DNA of 45,747 nucleotides, taken from the NCBI GenBank assembly GCA_017413025.1, contig JAFPVE010000010.1, positions 1 through 45,747 on the forward strand, read 5' to 3'. Below are positions 1 through 10,003 of this stretch, one piece after another. This DNA is from Acetobacter sp. (GTDB lineage Bacteria; Pseudomonadota; Alphaproteobacteria; Acetobacterales; Acetobacteraceae). Position 1 is the first letter of the stretch. Every line of letters starts with the position of its first letter. The notes below the pieces were generated by a model. That model was given only the letters and a program-made list of their open reading frames with translations, was not told where the DNA came from and did no database searches. Both the position numbers and the translations under genes were made by a program.

Positions 1-139
1 CAACATTCACTTTGTCTGTCTCAAGCGAAACAATACTATCACCCTCATTCACGGCTTCCCCAGGCTGCTTAAGCCATTTGCCTACGGTCGCAATCGTCAC
101 ACTCTCTCCTAACGTCGGAACTTTAATTTCAATGGACAT
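1..139 (-). CDS. odhB: 2-oxoglutarate dehydrogenase E2 (dihydrolipoyl succinyltransferase), N-terminal part only
   Basis: Only the first 46 residues lie in the window; the rest runs off the left edge. The ATG at 139 opens [14 protein letters not shown], the usual start of an OdhB/SucB lipoyl domain. The peptide ends in the lipoylation motif ETDKV, where Lys43 would carry the lipoyl group. E2 transfers the succinyl group from E1-bound thiamine diphosphate to CoA, and forms the core of the 2-oxoglutarate dehydrogenase complex in the TCA cycle. It lies 81 bases downstream of odhA on the same strand, the common odhA-odhB order, so the two are probably co-transcribed. The ETDKV motif is shared with pyruvate dehydrogenase E2; the odhA neighbour decides for OdhB. 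Confidence 0.9.
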   Translation of the reverse strand, partial: MSIEIKVPTLGESVTIATVGKWLKQPGEAVNEGDSIVSLETDKVNV

Positions 140-220
140 TAATCTTTCCTATCTCTGTTTAGCAATTTTGGGAAAACATGAAACCATGCCCGGCTCCCTA
201 CCCGCTGTAGATCGAAACCC

Positions 221-3079
221 TTAACCTACAAGCGCACTTTGAACCAATTTTTTCTGTTCAGCAAGATGAATACGTGCCAGACCCGTTGCAGGGCTAGCTG
301 CTGCTGGACGTCCAACATAACGCGGACGCTGTGTCTTATGAGTAACCTTTAATAAAGTCTTCTCAAGACGACGATCGACGAAATGCCACCCTCCTCCGTT
401 CTCTGTTTCTTCCTGACACCAAATAATCTCTGCTTGGCTGTAACGTGCCAACTCTTTTGCGAGAAGATCTTCTGGGAAAGGATAGAATTGCTCTAAACGT
501 AGAATAGCAACATCTTTCATATTCTTTTCACGCCGTTCCTCTAACAGATCGTAATAAACCTTACCCGAACAAAGCACAACCCGCCGAATTTTTTGATCCG
601 CATCGAGAGTGTCTATTTCTGGTAAAACAGGCATAAAATGCGTTCCTGGACCAAAATCCTCCAAAGAGGAGACCGCTAATTTATGACGTAATAGAGATTT
701 CGGCTCCATCAAAATAAGCGGCTTACGATATGTTAGCTTCATCTGACGACGCAAAGCATGGAAGTAATTCGCCGGCGTCGTAATGTTACAAACAAACACA
801 TTATTTTCTGCACACAGCTGCAGGTAACGCTCTAAACGCGCAGATGAGTGCTCTGGACCCTGTCCTTCATAGCCATGTGGCAACAGCATGACTAAGCCAG
901 ACATACGCAGCCATTTCATTTCTCCAGAAACAACAAACTGATCAATAATTGGCTGGGCACAATTGGCAAAATCACCGTACTGAGCCTCCCACAAAACAAG
1001 GGTGTGGGGATTATGAAGAGAATAACCGTATTCGAAACCAAGTACAGCAAATTCAGAAAGAAGCGAATTGCAAATTTCAATCTCTGCCTGCCCATTTTGA
1101 ATATGGTTAAGGGGCGTAAAATGTTTTTGATTGACTTGATCAATCCAAACACCATGCCTTTGGCTGAACGTACCGCGTTGACAATCTTCCCCAGAAAGGC
1201 GTACACGATGTCCCTCAAGCAACAGAGAGCCAAAAGCAATCGCCTCACCTGTCGCCCAATCAAAACTATGCCCTGCGTCAAACATAGCTTGTTTTGCTTT
1301 GAGCTGATGTGCAATTTTGCTATTGAGATTAAAGCCTTCTGGAACAGTGGTAATTCCTTTCCCAACTTGACGTAAAACATCAAGCGCAACACCTGTTTTA
1401 GGAATATCGTGTATATCAGCTTCTGTTGCAGCGTGGAAACCTTTCCATTTCCCTTCAAACCAATCGGCTTTATCGACTTTATAGGTTTCAGAAGCAATAT
1501 GATCGGCTCTGAGGCGAGTCTGAAAACTATCCCACTGTTCTTGAACTTCGCTCTCGGTCATAACCCCAAGTTGTACAACACGCTTTGCGTAGATAGCATG
1601 TGGTGTTTCATGACTCGCGATGGCTTTGTACATAATTGGCTGCGTAAAGACAGGCTCATCAAGTTCATTATGACCATGCCGGCGATAACAAACAATATCG
1701 ATTAAAACATCCTTACCAAAGGTTTGACGATAATCGGCTGCAAGGCGCGAGAGATAGACCACAGCCTCGGCATCATCACCATTAACATGCAAAACCGGCG
1801 CATGGACAGATTTCGCAATATCTGTTCCATAAACACCTGAATGACCATCTTCAGAGTTCGTCGTAAAACCAACCTGATTATCGACGACAATGTGAATCGT
1901 GCCACCCGTCCGATAACCGCTTAACTTTGACATAGAGAAAGTTTCGGAAACAACACCTTCCCCTGAAAAAGCGGCATCACCATGAAGCGTAATAACCAGA
2001 CCAGAATCGCGTTTTTCTGTATCACCAGCTTCGTCTTGAATAGCACGCATTTTACCGCATACAACCGGATCAACCGCTTCTAAGTGAGAGGGGTTAGGTT
2101 GAAGAGAAATATGAACTTCATGTTCTCCGACTTTAATATCGGTAGAAAAGCCTAAGTGATATTTAACGTCACCAGATCCTTCAACGTTATCAGGCTTAAA
2201 AGATCCGCCTGCAAATTCATTAAAAAGAGCTACGTAAGGCTTACGAACAACGTTAACCAGCGTGTTCAAACGCCCACGATGAGACATACCAATAACAATA
2301 GATCGAACCCCTTGAGACGCTGCTTGATCGATTATTGCATGAAGAGAAGCAATAGAAGTTTCTGCTCCTTCTACCCCAAAACGCTTTTGCCCAACATAGT
2401 GCTTCTGACAGAAATAGGCAAACCCTTCTGCTTCCGTTAAACTCCGTAAAATATTTTTACGTTCTTCAACAGAAACAGCTTGTTTCCAATTATCTCCCTC
2501 AAGGCGTTGACGAAACCAATCACGTTCTTCTTGTGTAGCGGTGTGCATATACTCAGCACCAATAGTACCGCAATATACATCACGCAACGCCTCAACCACT
2601 TCCCGCACGCGGGCGGTCGACCGACCAGAAAGGAGAGGTTTTAATAAACTACCGATAAAAACTTCCCTTCCTAGGGCATCTTCTGAAAAGCCATAAGTCG
2701 CAGGGTCAAGCTCGGGCAAAGATGGTGGCACTTTAATGCCTAGTGGATCGAGATGTGCCTCACGATGTCCAAATGTCCGATAGGCTTGGATCAATCGAGC
2801 AATAGCCAAACTATCTTGTGCGGCAAAATGACTTGCAGCAGAAGCAGAGGTTGTTGTTTCCTCAGGCTCTTCCCCCGTAATAATTGACGGACGCGGTGCC
2901 CACGAAGCACCAATGGCATCTTGAAGTATCGCTGTTTCATCATCACCAAGCGATTCAAACAAGACATTAAAAGACGGATCAACACTTTTTGGGTCCTTTG
3001 CCCATTGTGCATAGAGATCCGCAAGATACGTGACATTAGCACCGTTCAACGCAGTGGCTAACATATCTGAACCCACCAC
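221..3079 (-). CDS. odhA: 2-oxoglutarate dehydrogenase E1 component
   Basis: The product is the thiamine-diphosphate-dependent decarboxylase of the 2-oxoglutarate dehydrogenase complex. Visible family motifs in order are an N-terminal E2-binding-type segment (YLADLYAQW), GHREAHLDPLG, MSHRGRLN, PNPSHLEAVDPV, and the ThDP/Mg site HGDAAFSGEG followed by VDNQVGF. The length of about 950 residues fits SucA/OdhA. The frame is open from an ATG at 3118, but that start has no Shine-Dalgarno sequence and adds an unusual MSITLFRRR leader. A GTG at 3079 has AGAGGAG eight bases upstream and gives MVGSDMLATALNG, so I prefer it. A further ATG lies at 3064. The gene reads into odhB. Confidence 0.95.
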   Translation of the reverse strand: MVGSDMLATALNGANVTYLADLYAQWAKDPKSVDPSFNVLFESLGDDETAILQDAIGASWAPRPSIITGEEPEETTTSASAASHFAAQDSLAIARLIQAYRTFGHREAHLDPLGIKVPPSLPELDPATYGFSEDALGREVFIGSLLKPLLSGRSTARVREVVEALRDVYCGTIGAEYMHTATQEERDWFRQRLEGDNWKQAVSVEERKNILRSLTEAEGFAYFCQKHYVGQKRFGVEGAETSIASLHAIIDQAASQGVRSIVIGMSHRGRLNTLVNVVRKPYVALFNEFAGGSFKPDNVEGSGDVKYHLGFSTDIKVGEHEVHISLQPNPSHLEAVDPVVCGKMRAIQDEAGDTEKRDSGLVITLHGDAAFSGEGVVSETFSMSKLSGYRTGGTIHIVVDNQVGFTTNSEDGHSGVYGTDIAKSVHAPVLHVNGDDAEAVVYLSRLAADYRQTFGKDVLIDIVCYRRHGHNELDEPVFTQPIMYKAIASHETPHAIYAKRVVQLGVMTESEVQEQWDSFQTRLRADHIASETYKVDKADWFEGKWKGFHAATEADIHDIPKTGVALDVLRQVGKGITTVPEGFNLNSKIAHQLKAKQAMFDAGHSFDWATGEAIAFGSLLLEGHRVRLSGEDCQRGTFSQRHGVWIDQVNQKHFTPLNHIQNGQAEIEICNSLLSEFAVLGFEYGYSLHNPHTLVLWEAQYGDFANCAQPIIDQFVVSGEMKWLRMSGLVMLLPHGYEGQGPEHSSARLERYLQLCAENNVFVCNITTPANYFHALRRQMKLTYRKPLILMEPKSLLRHKLAVSSLEDFGPGTHFMPVLPEIDTLDADQKIRRVVLCSGKVYYDLLEERREKNMKDVAILRLEQFYPFPEDLLAKELARYSQAEIIWCQEETENGGGWHFVDRRLEKTLLKVTHKTQRPRYVGRPAAASPATGLARIHLAEQKKLVQSALVG

Positions 3080-3280
3080 TCCACAAACTCCTCTTCTACG
3101 AAACAATGTAATCGACAAACAATGTCATTAAGCAAACTGTTTAACGCAACACATCAAAACATAACACTATCCGCAACAAAGGATAGCATTAAAAACGCAT
3201 TTCTTAATTAGAAAAAATAGTTTACATCTTATATTCCTCTCAACAAAGAACTAAAGCCTTCAGATAATTTTTTCATCGTT

Positions 3281-4498
3281 CTAATAACTATGGGCTCTCC
3301 GCGCAGCTTCAGCGCCATGTTCTAACCAGCTTTTACTCCCCATTTCAACAAGACGTGACACTGTACGCATAAAAGCATCTGCCACTTCTCCTTCTGTAAA
3401 TAATTTGTCGGGCACAGCTTCCGCAGAAGCAAATAACAAATTCCCGTTATCATACAACGCATCAACAATCGTAATAAACCGATAGGCTGTGTTGACATCA
3501 TCAGGACCCATACAGGGGATTCCCTCAATAATAACGACAGGAAAACGTTTGGCTAAAGCTAAATAATCGTTAGGTCCGAGGGGTTTGGCACATAGAGAAT
3601 TAAAATCAAACCGACAGACAGGACCTGCCGCCATATTCACCTCTAAACTGCGTCCGCTAAATTCAAGCGTTACAGGTTCAGCATGCGAATCGCCTGCAAA
3701 ACGGGCAAAGATTTCATCTAACGTATGGCGCGCTACCTCATCAGCCGGAACAAGCCATGTTTGTTTATCTTGGTTTCTTCCACGTCTATAATCACGCGGC
3801 GAATCGAGCGCTATGATATCCATTTCTCGCCGAATAATCGCAATAAATGGCTTAAATGCATCAGCCCCCGGACGATTTTGAAACAACTGCGACGGTTCGG
3901 TATTTGATGTCGCTACCACCACCACTTTACGCGCAAACAACGCCTCAAAAAGACGCCCTAAAATCATGGCATCGGCGATATCGTTGATTTGAAACTCATC
4001 AAAACACAATAAAGTAGCGCGTTCGGCAATAGAATCGGCTAAAGGCGGAATCGGGTCTGCCATATCGGGATGAGCGCGTTTCAACTCGTAGAGTTTCTTA
4101 TGCACCTCTTGCATAAAATGTAAAAAATGTAACCGCTCTTTTCGTTTCACAGGGGCACAGGCGTAAAACAAATCCATAACCATGGTTTTACCGCGCCCAA
4201 CACGCCCAACAATATAAAGCCCACGCGGATAGGGAATCTGAGGCTCCGGCGGTTGGAATTTCAAATAACGCGCAATATCTTGAAAGAATTTGTGCCCCCC
4301 TTTTTTAGGAGGAGGAAGAGGTGGCAAACGATCTGGCATTGCCAATAATTCGTGCCAAAGTTTATCAAGCCGCGTCACAACACGTTCTTGATCGGAATCA
4401 TAATTGAGTTCACCCGTCGCAACCCGCTCCCGATAAACTGCTAAAGGGGTTTGCTGTTTGTGCCCCTCATTTTTATTGATCTGTGTCATATTTGTCAT
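3281..4498 (-). CDS. zapE: Cell division protein ZapE / AFG1-like ATPase
   Basis: This is a 405-residue AAA-type P-loop ATPase of the AFG1/ZapE family. Walker A is GRVGRGKT at residues 98-105 and Walker B is LLCFDEF at about 163-169, followed by the family segment QINDIADAMILGRLFEALF. In E. coli ZapE associates with the Z ring under stress; mitochondrial AFG1 relatives handle membrane proteins. The length fits the alphaproteobacterial family. The ATG at 4498 is preceded by an AAGG element about five bases upstream; an ATG three codons later is an alternative. It is transcribed alone, with AT-rich spacers on both sides. The family call is firm; the cellular role is taken from homologues. Confidence 0.92.
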   Translation of the reverse strand: MTNMTQINKNEGHKQQTPLAVYRERVATGELNYDSDQERVVTRLDKLWHELLAMPDRLPPLPPPKKGGHKFFQDIARYLKFQPPEPQIPYPRGLYIVGRVGRGKTMVMDLFYACAPVKRKERLHFLHFMQEVHKKLYELKRAHPDMADPIPPLADSIAERATLLCFDEFQINDIADAMILGRLFEALFARKVVVVATSNTEPSQLFQNRPGADAFKPFIAIIRREMDIIALDSPRDYRRGRNQDKQTWLVPADEVARHTLDEIFARFAGDSHAEPVTLEFSGRSLEVNMAAGPVCRFDFNSLCAKPLGPNDYLALAKRFPVVIIEGIPCMGPDDVNTAYRFITIVDALYDNGNLLFASAEAVPDKLFTEGEVADAFMRTVSRLVEMGSKSWLEHGAEAARRAHSY

Positions 4499-4857
4499 GC
4501 TTGCCTTAATACCTGATCTCTAGGACTTTTGGCAAGGGGTTTGGTTTTTCCTGTTTTCTTATTCAGAATTAAGTATTAAAAATACATAAATATAAACATG
4601 TCATGCTTGCATAACGAACATAACAAAAAGGATCCACCCTCATGTCTCACGAAGTTAAACATTTAAAGTCAAGAAAAACCACTAGCAGCACACCCAAAGC
4701 CTTATTCTTTTTTTACCGCGAAAATAAATGTAGCATCTACATAGTTCAATAAAGAAAATAACTCCGCCTTCTTTATATTCTTTCTTCTAAACATCACTTA
4801 AAGACAGAACTGAAGTCTATACTAGACTCCAGTCTATATCTTCCGTTTTTGACTTAT
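4499..4857. other. AT-rich spacer between zapE and the acidic orphan gene
   Basis: This 359-base stretch holds no convincing gene. The only coding possibility is a 36-codon plus-strand frame (separate entry). I see no tRNA-like fold and no clear hairpin followed by a T run. The promoter of zapE should lie in the part next to 4498, but no clean -35/-10 pair stands out. Confidence 0.5.
4642..4752 (+). CDS. Possible 36-residue basic small protein
   Basis: A short frame begins ATGTCTCAC at 4642 and ends at a TAA at 4750-4752. AAGGA lies about nine bases before the ATG. The predicted peptide starts MSHEVKHLKSRKTTSS, is rich in Lys/Arg/Ser in its first half and hydrophobic/aromatic after that (ALFFFYRE). 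I do not recognise it. It lies alone in a gene-free spacer and could be chance; the Shine-Dalgarno-like element is the only positive sign. Confidence 0.2.
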   Translation: MSHEVKHLKSRKTTSSTPKALFFFYRENKCSIYIVQ

Positions 4858-5271
4858 TCAGTCTTCTTGCTCTCTTCTTGCAAGATAATATGCATCAAGC
4901 TCACTTGTACTAAATTGAATGGACTCCAGATTCCCTAACATATCATTAGCTTCATCTATATTAGTATCATACATATCTCGTCCTTTTAAGTTAAAGAAAC
5001 TCTCATCACATTTATCCATGATAACATGTTCAGGAGAATCTTGTATACAATCACCGTTGTCATCAAGCACTTCTTCACGAGCTACAAAGTTAGCGCGAAT
5101 CTTTTCGAAATTTTCTACAATGTTACGTGACTTTAAAACACACTCTTCTAAGATTTCAAAGAGTTCATCATCCTTGACTGATTCTCTGAGATCATCCAAG
5201 TCTACACTAGCATAATCTTCTACAACATGCATATACTCATCATCCATGATGTATCCGTCATATATAGTCAT
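4858..5271 (-). CDS. Highly acidic 137-residue protein of unknown function
   Basis: A strong ribosome-binding site (AAGGAGAAGG, ending about eight bases before the ATG at 5271) marks this as a real gene despite its isolation. The product has 39 Asp/Glu against 12 Lys/Arg, so it is strongly negative along its whole length. It has no signal peptide or membrane segment and only three cysteines. Stretches such as DYASVDLDDLRES and KDDELFEILEECV look helical. I recognise no family. The charge would suit a nucleic-acid mimic or a partner of a basic protein, but that is conjecture. It is on the same strand as comEC upstream and zapE downstream, separated by about 100 and 360 bases, so it probably has its own promoter. 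Confidence 0.75.
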   Translation of the reverse strand: MTIYDGYIMDDEYMHVVEDYASVDLDDLRESVKDDELFEILEECVLKSRNIVENFEKIRANFVAREEVLDDNGDCIQDSPEHVIMDKCDESFFNLKGRDMYDTNIDEANDMLGNLESIQFSTSELDAYYLARREQED

Positions 5272-5369
5272 TTTATTACCTTCTCCTTAAAAAAAGAACC
5301 AACTTCTAGAGTTTACACTTAACTAAGTTTATTTGTTTAGTAAACGATCTTTTACGTATCTACCCTCCC

Positions 5370-7610
5370 TTACTCCGCCTCTGCCATAGGCAATAAAGGC
5401 GTAGCATGCTCGCCTGGGCGCAGTACCCAGAGGCGTTCTTGTTGTGCTTTTTCAATAGAGGGTATTCCTTTCAGAAAAATTTCTTGCGCCCCGTTCCACC
5501 ACGCGCTTGACCGATCCACTCTTAAGGGAACCTTTGCGCATACTCGCCCTAATGTTTCTACGCTAATAACAACCTCAACGCCTTGGCACAGGGTTTCAAG
5601 GGTTTCTTGATTGTCATTGTCAAATTGTTTATTTTGTAGAAAAATAAGAATTGTTTTTCCGTCACGGCGTAAAACACATGTGGAAGAAAGTTTTTGTCCG
5701 CCGCACTGTAAAAGTGTTTGAGAGGCGTTGAAAACTTTGTTCCCTTTGAGGGCTTGAACAGGAATACGCTTAACAGGAAGTGCTAAGGCTTGTGCCCAAG
5801 CCTGTTCAACACGACGTTCGGCATAGCTATGCCCTAAAACATATAACACGCCCTTCCCCCGAATCCCTATCATTTGCCCTGTCGGGTCGAATAAAATATC
5901 GGGTTGTTGTCGACACCACGGCGATAAACAGCCTAGTGCAAGCACAATAAACCCCACACGCCAGCGCCACGCCCCGCGCCATAAACAAAGCCAGCATATT
6001 CCTAACAAACTCGCAAGCAACCCCCAGCCCGGCATATGGGGAACAGGCAAACGTGCCCCTGTCCAATTTGCTACGCCGTGGGCAAGTTCTAAAACAAGGC
6101 GAATCCCCTCGCCCATAATCCATAAAGCAGATCCTGCTCCATGAAACGGCATAAGGCACAAAGCAATAAGCCCTGCGGGCATAATCCACACCGCCATAAT
6201 AGGCACGGCGATAAGATTGGCGAGAATAAAATACGGCTCGATAGCGCCAAAATGCGCCATAATAACGGGCATGGTTGCTAAACCGGCGAAAAGACTTGCA
6301 CTTATTAGCTCTATGCCATGCTGTACTATCCAGCGCGTAGGGGCAGAACGTTGTAAAATCCACTCTGCCCTATGGGTTTTCATAAAGTTGTTAATGCTTT
6401 CATACCCGGCGATAAGTGCCATAACCGCCACCATTGACATTTGAAACGCAACACTTATAACAACTTGTGGGGAAAAAACTAATAACACACACGCCGCCCA
6501 TGCCAAGCCACGCATGGGTGATCCTCGGCGCCCTATGACAAGGGCCAAAAAGACAATACTTGCCATAAGCCAACCGCGTTGCGCGGGTAAATGCTCCCCT
6601 GTTAATAAAACATAAGCCCCACCAGCTATTAAGGCTAACAATGCTGAAAAAATTTTACAGGGAAAACGAAGGGCAGCATATTCCCACGAGGCTAAACAAA
6701 AACGGCTTACTTCCATGACAATAGCCATAACAATGCCGAGATGTAGACCAGCAACGGCTAAAAGATGGGCTAAACCAGATTCTGCAAAATCTTCACGAAC
6801 ACTCGGGGATAAATTGCTGGTTTGTCCTACAAGCAAAATAGCTGCAACATTACCGACCGATCCGTGTAAAACCGCACGTATTCGGCAACCTATATCCGAC
6901 CGTAAACGCGCTAACCCTGTAGCGATTCGTTCCCAACCTTGCCTCTGTTGCCCTAAAACTTGCACTGTCGACAAGGCTATACCGCTGCCTGCTTCGTTGT
7001 TAAACCATGCTTCAAATTGCCGATCACGTCCGCCGGAAAAAGCCGGAAAAGGTGGTGATCTTAAAAGAGCACGGACTCTTATTTGATCCCCTAAAGAGAG
7101 AGATATTTTGTCTTCTTTACGAAGTCGCACAAACAGCGTACGAGATAAAGGTGGTGTCTCTCGCATGAGGTAATCTTGAAATCTGACACCGGAAAGCACC
7201 ACCCGACGAGGAAGAGTCTTTCCATTAACGAGAGACTGTGCCAACAATATTTTTTGCACAGTACCCGACAAAACAACAGCCCGCCGAGGCAATTCAGGCA
7301 TAGGAGGTTGCGCATACAACACCTGCAATGCCAAAATATTTCCTATTGCTAACGCGATACAACCGCCACCACAGAGTCGTGCTAAAAGCCAGTTCCACCC
7401 TATAGCGAGAACGAAACACCCTATGCACAGCAAAAATGAAAATATCCCTAAACCTATCCACCGTGGTATTTCCCACGGAAGATTAAAAAAGAATGCTGCA
7501 CCAAGAGCTATGCCGACAGGCACCCATAAAATAAGTTGTCGTTGCTGTATAAGAAGTTGTTGTTCAATGATATCAATGAATGATCGTATATATCGTACAT
7601 AAGGTTTCAT
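5370..7610 (-). CDS. comEC: ComEC/Rec2-family DNA-uptake channel protein
   Basis: This 746-residue integral membrane protein matches ComEC/Rec2, the inner-membrane channel that passes single-stranded DNA during transformation. An N-terminal pair of hydrophobic segments (about residues 28-78) precedes a soluble OB-like region to about 225. The competence core follows, with LLVGQTSNLSPSVREDFAESG and the signature HLLAVAGLHLGI near residues 282-292, then a series of membrane helices to about 560. The C-terminal 180 residues are soluble, but I see no HxHxDH metallo-beta-lactamase motif. dprA lies about 4 kb away on the other strand. The ATG at 7610 has no obvious Shine-Dalgarno sequence, so the exact start is uncertain. 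Confidence 0.9.
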   Translation of the reverse strand: MKPYVRYIRSFIDIIEQQLLIQQRQLILWVPVGIALGAAFFFNLPWEIPRWIGLGIFSFLLCIGCFVLAIGWNWLLARLCGGGCIALAIGNILALQVLYAQPPMPELPRRAVVLSGTVQKILLAQSLVNGKTLPRRVVLSGVRFQDYLMRETPPLSRTLFVRLRKEDKISLSLGDQIRVRALLRSPPFPAFSGGRDRQFEAWFNNEAGSGIALSTVQVLGQQRQGWERIATGLARLRSDIGCRIRAVLHGSVGNVAAILLVGQTSNLSPSVREDFAESGLAHLLAVAGLHLGIVMAIVMEVSRFCLASWEYAALRFPCKIFSALLALIAGGAYVLLTGEHLPAQRGWLMASIVFLALVIGRRGSPMRGLAWAACVLLVFSPQVVISVAFQMSMVAVMALIAGYESINNFMKTHRAEWILQRSAPTRWIVQHGIELISASLFAGLATMPVIMAHFGAIEPYFILANLIAVPIMAVWIMPAGLIALCLMPFHGAGSALWIMGEGIRLVLELAHGVANWTGARLPVPHMPGWGLLASLLGICWLCLWRGAWRWRVGFIVLALGCLSPWCRQQPDILFDPTGQMIGIRGKGVLYVLGHSYAERRVEQAWAQALALPVKRIPVQALKGNKVFNASQTLLQCGGQKLSSTCVLRRDGKTILIFLQNKQFDNDNQETLETLCQGVEVVISVETLGRVCAKVPLRVDRSSAWWNGAQEIFLKGIPSIEKAQQERLWVLRPGEHATPLLPMAEAE

Positions 7611-7665
7611 CTATGATTTCATAACATATAGCTTTATATGCTCACACATGATAAGCAAAGATTCT

Positions 7666-9069
7666 ATGACTATTCGTACACGTTTTGCTCCGAGTCCAAC
7701 AGGGCTACTCCATATTGGCAATGCCAGGGCGGCTTTGTTCAACTTTCTTTTTACACGCCACCACGGCGGTAAATTCCTTCTTCGTATTGAAGATACCGAT
7801 CGCGAACGTTCTACCCAAGAGGCGATAGAGGTTATCTTCGCGGGTCTAAAATGGATGGGGATAACCCCTGATGAGGAACCCGTTTTCCAATCCTCTCGCG
7901 AAGCACGTCATCGTGAAGTAGCTCTTGATCTTCTTAAAAAAGGTCTAGCTTATAAGTGTTTTTGTACACCAGAAGAACTTAAAGAAATGCGGGAAAGTGC
8001 CCTTAAAGAAGGTAAACCCCCGCGTTATAATGGTCTATGGCGTGATCGTGACCCTTCCGACGCCCCGGCAGGTGCGCCCTATGTCATTCGTATTAAAGCC
8101 CCACGAGAGGGAGAGACCATTATTACTGATTTAGTTCAAGGGGAAGTGCGTGTTGCCAATGCCGAGCTCGATGACATGATCCTGCTTCGATCAGATGGCA
8201 CCCCCACTTATCAACACGCGGTTGTTGTTGATGATCATGATATGGGGATTACCCATGTTTTACGTGGTGATGATCACCTAACCAATACATTCCGTCAAAC
8301 AATGATCTACAGCGCTATGGGGTGGGATTTACCTCATTTTGGTCATTTACCTCTTATTCATGGACCAGATGGAGCTAAACTCTCTAAACGCCACGGGGCT
8401 TCATCTGTGATGGAATTTTGTAACATAGGCTATTTACCAGAAGCCCTTTGTAATTATTTGCTCCGTCTTGGGTGGGGACATGGAGATGTTGAAATTCTCT
8501 CTCGTGAAGAACAGATTCAACTTTTTGATATTGACGGTGTAGGTCGATCTGCTTCGCGAATGGATTATGCTAAATTAGAACATTTTAACGCTGTATGGCT
8601 TCGCCAGACTGACAACACGCGTCTTACGAATGACGTCATGGAGCGATTTAAAAACTTAAAAGACGTACAAGCTGATGAGACGACTCGCCTCCGTGTAAAA
8701 ACACTGATGCCAGAATTAAAAGAGCGCGCACGCACCCTTGTGGAGCTTGCTGAAAATGCTTCTTTCCTCGCACGTCGTACCCCGCTGCCTTTCACCCAGA
8801 AAGCAGAAAAAATCCTAACACCCGAGGCACGTCTTATGCTATGTGAACTCGCAAAAGATTTGGCAGATCTTGAACCCTTCACCTGTGAGGCAATCGATGC
8901 GACTCTGCGTCAATTTGCTGAAAAACATGGTTACAAATTAGGACAAATTGCTCAACCTCTTCGGGCAGCCGTTACCGGATCTCATTCTTCTCCCGGAATC
9001 GACGCCACTTTGCACGCTCTTGGACGTGATGAAACACTTGCACGATTAGGGGCACTTCATGACTCATGA
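7666..9069 (+). CDS. gltX: Glutamyl-tRNA synthetase
   Basis: This class I aminoacyl-tRNA synthetase charges tRNA-Glu; in many alphaproteobacteria one GltX copy also glutamylates tRNA-Gln for later amidation. The N-terminus reads [17 protein letters not shown], with the HIGH-type signature as HIGN at residues 16-19. The second signature is [10 protein letters not shown]. At 467 residues the length is standard. The frame is open from an ATG at 7648, but the ATG at 7666 gives the usual [11 protein letters not shown] start, so I use it. It is divergent from comEC and heads a plus-strand run; its stop overlaps the pyrB start by 11 bases, which suggests translational coupling. Confidence 0.95.
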   Translation: MTIRTRFAPSPTGLLHIGNARAALFNFLFTRHHGGKFLLRIEDTDRERSTQEAIEVIFAGLKWMGITPDEEPVFQSSREARHREVALDLLKKGLAYKCFCTPEELKEMRESALKEGKPPRYNGLWRDRDPSDAPAGAPYVIRIKAPREGETIITDLVQGEVRVANAELDDMILLRSDGTPTYQHAVVVDDHDMGITHVLRGDDHLTNTFRQTMIYSAMGWDLPHFGHLPLIHGPDGAKLSKRHGASSVMEFCNIGYLPEALCNYLLRLGWGHGDVEILSREEQIQLFDIDGVGRSASRMDYAKLEHFNAVWLRQTDNTRLTNDVMERFKNLKDVQADETTRLRVKTLMPELKERARTLVELAENASFLARRTPLPFTQKAEKILTPEARLMLCELAKDLADLEPFTCEAIDATLRQFAEKHGYKLGQIAQPLRAAVTGSHSSPGIDATLHALGRDETLARLGALHDS

Positions 9070-10003
9070 ACCATGTCGTAACGCTACACGGCACTTACTC
9101 GGGCTAGAAGGGATATCTTCTGACAAAATTACCTCTTTACTCGATCTTGCAGAATATTATGCTCAAATGGATTGCCGTACAACGTCTTCGCGTGATGTAT
9201 TACGTGGTCGTACATTAATCAATCTCTTCTTTGAGGATAGCACACGTACTCGTACCTCATTCGAAATCGCTGGTAAACGGCTAGGGGCGGATGTTATCAA
9301 CATGTCTGTGCCACAATCCTCTATCAATAAGGGGGAGACTTTGCTTGATACAGCCGCAACGCTTAATGCGATGCACACCGATTTATTGGTTGTCCGCCAT
9401 TCTCAATCGGGGGTACCAACACTTCTTGCAAAAAAAGTTGATGCTTCTGTAATCAATGCTGGAGATGGGCTTCACGAACATCCTACGCAAGCTCTCCTTG
9501 ATGGGTTAACAATTCGACATTACCTCGGTACTTTAGCAGGGCTAACCGTAGCTATTTGTGGCGATATTGCCCATTCTCGAGTTGCCCGCTCTAATATTTA
9601 TCTCCTTACAACAATGGGAAGCCATGTAAGGCTTATTGCTCCGCCTACATTGCTGCCTAACACTTTTAGGCAGATGGGGGTCGATATTTATCACCATATG
9701 GATGAAGGGGTTAAAGATGTTGATGTCATTATGATGCTCCGACTTCAGCGTGAACGAATGTCAACAGGATTAGTGCCAAGTGCGAGAGAATATTTCCGTT
9801 TTTTTGGGTTAGATCATAGACGGTTAAACCTTGCCCGTAAAAACGCGTTAGTGATGCATCCAGGTCCTATGAATCGTGGTATAGAGATTGAAAGTAGTGT
9901 TGCTGATTCTGATCAAAGTGTTATTCAAAAACAGGTTGAGATGGGAGTTGCTGTGCGGATGGCTGTCTTAGACGACCTTACCCGAGGTAAAGATATACCA
10001 TGA
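9059..10003 (+). CDS. pyrB: Aspartate carbamoyltransferase catalytic subunit
   Basis: PyrB joins carbamoyl phosphate and aspartate, the first committed step of pyrimidine synthesis. The carbamoyl-phosphate loop STRTR lies at residues 61-65 in [20 protein letters not shown], and the second signature is [11 protein letters not shown]. The length (314 residues) is normal for the catalytic chain. No regulatory pyrI is adjacent; instead a dihydroorotase-like gene overlaps its stop by four bases (ATGA). This arrangement fits the class of ATCase that assembles with a dihydroorotase-like partner. Confidence 0.96.
   Translation: MTHEPCRNATRHLLGLEGISSDKITSLLDLAEYYAQMDCRTTSSRDVLRGRTLINLFFEDSTRTRTSFEIAGKRLGADVINMSVPQSSINKGETLLDTAATLNAMHTDLLVVRHSQSGVPTLLAKKVDASVINAGDGLHEHPTQALLDGLTIRHYLGTLAGLTVAICGDIAHSRVARSNIYLLTTMGSHVRLIAPPTLLPNTFRQMGVDIYHHMDEGVKDVDVIMMLRLQRERMSTGLVPSAREYFRFFGLDHRRLNLARKNALVMHPGPMNRGIEIESSVADSDQSVIQKQVEMGVAVRMAVLDDLTRGKDIP

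Noticed and set aside
12-224. 70-residue plus-strand frame at the left edge
   Set aside because: It is antisense to the odhB start and the odhB-odhA spacer, which show clear lipoyl-domain coding on the minus strand.
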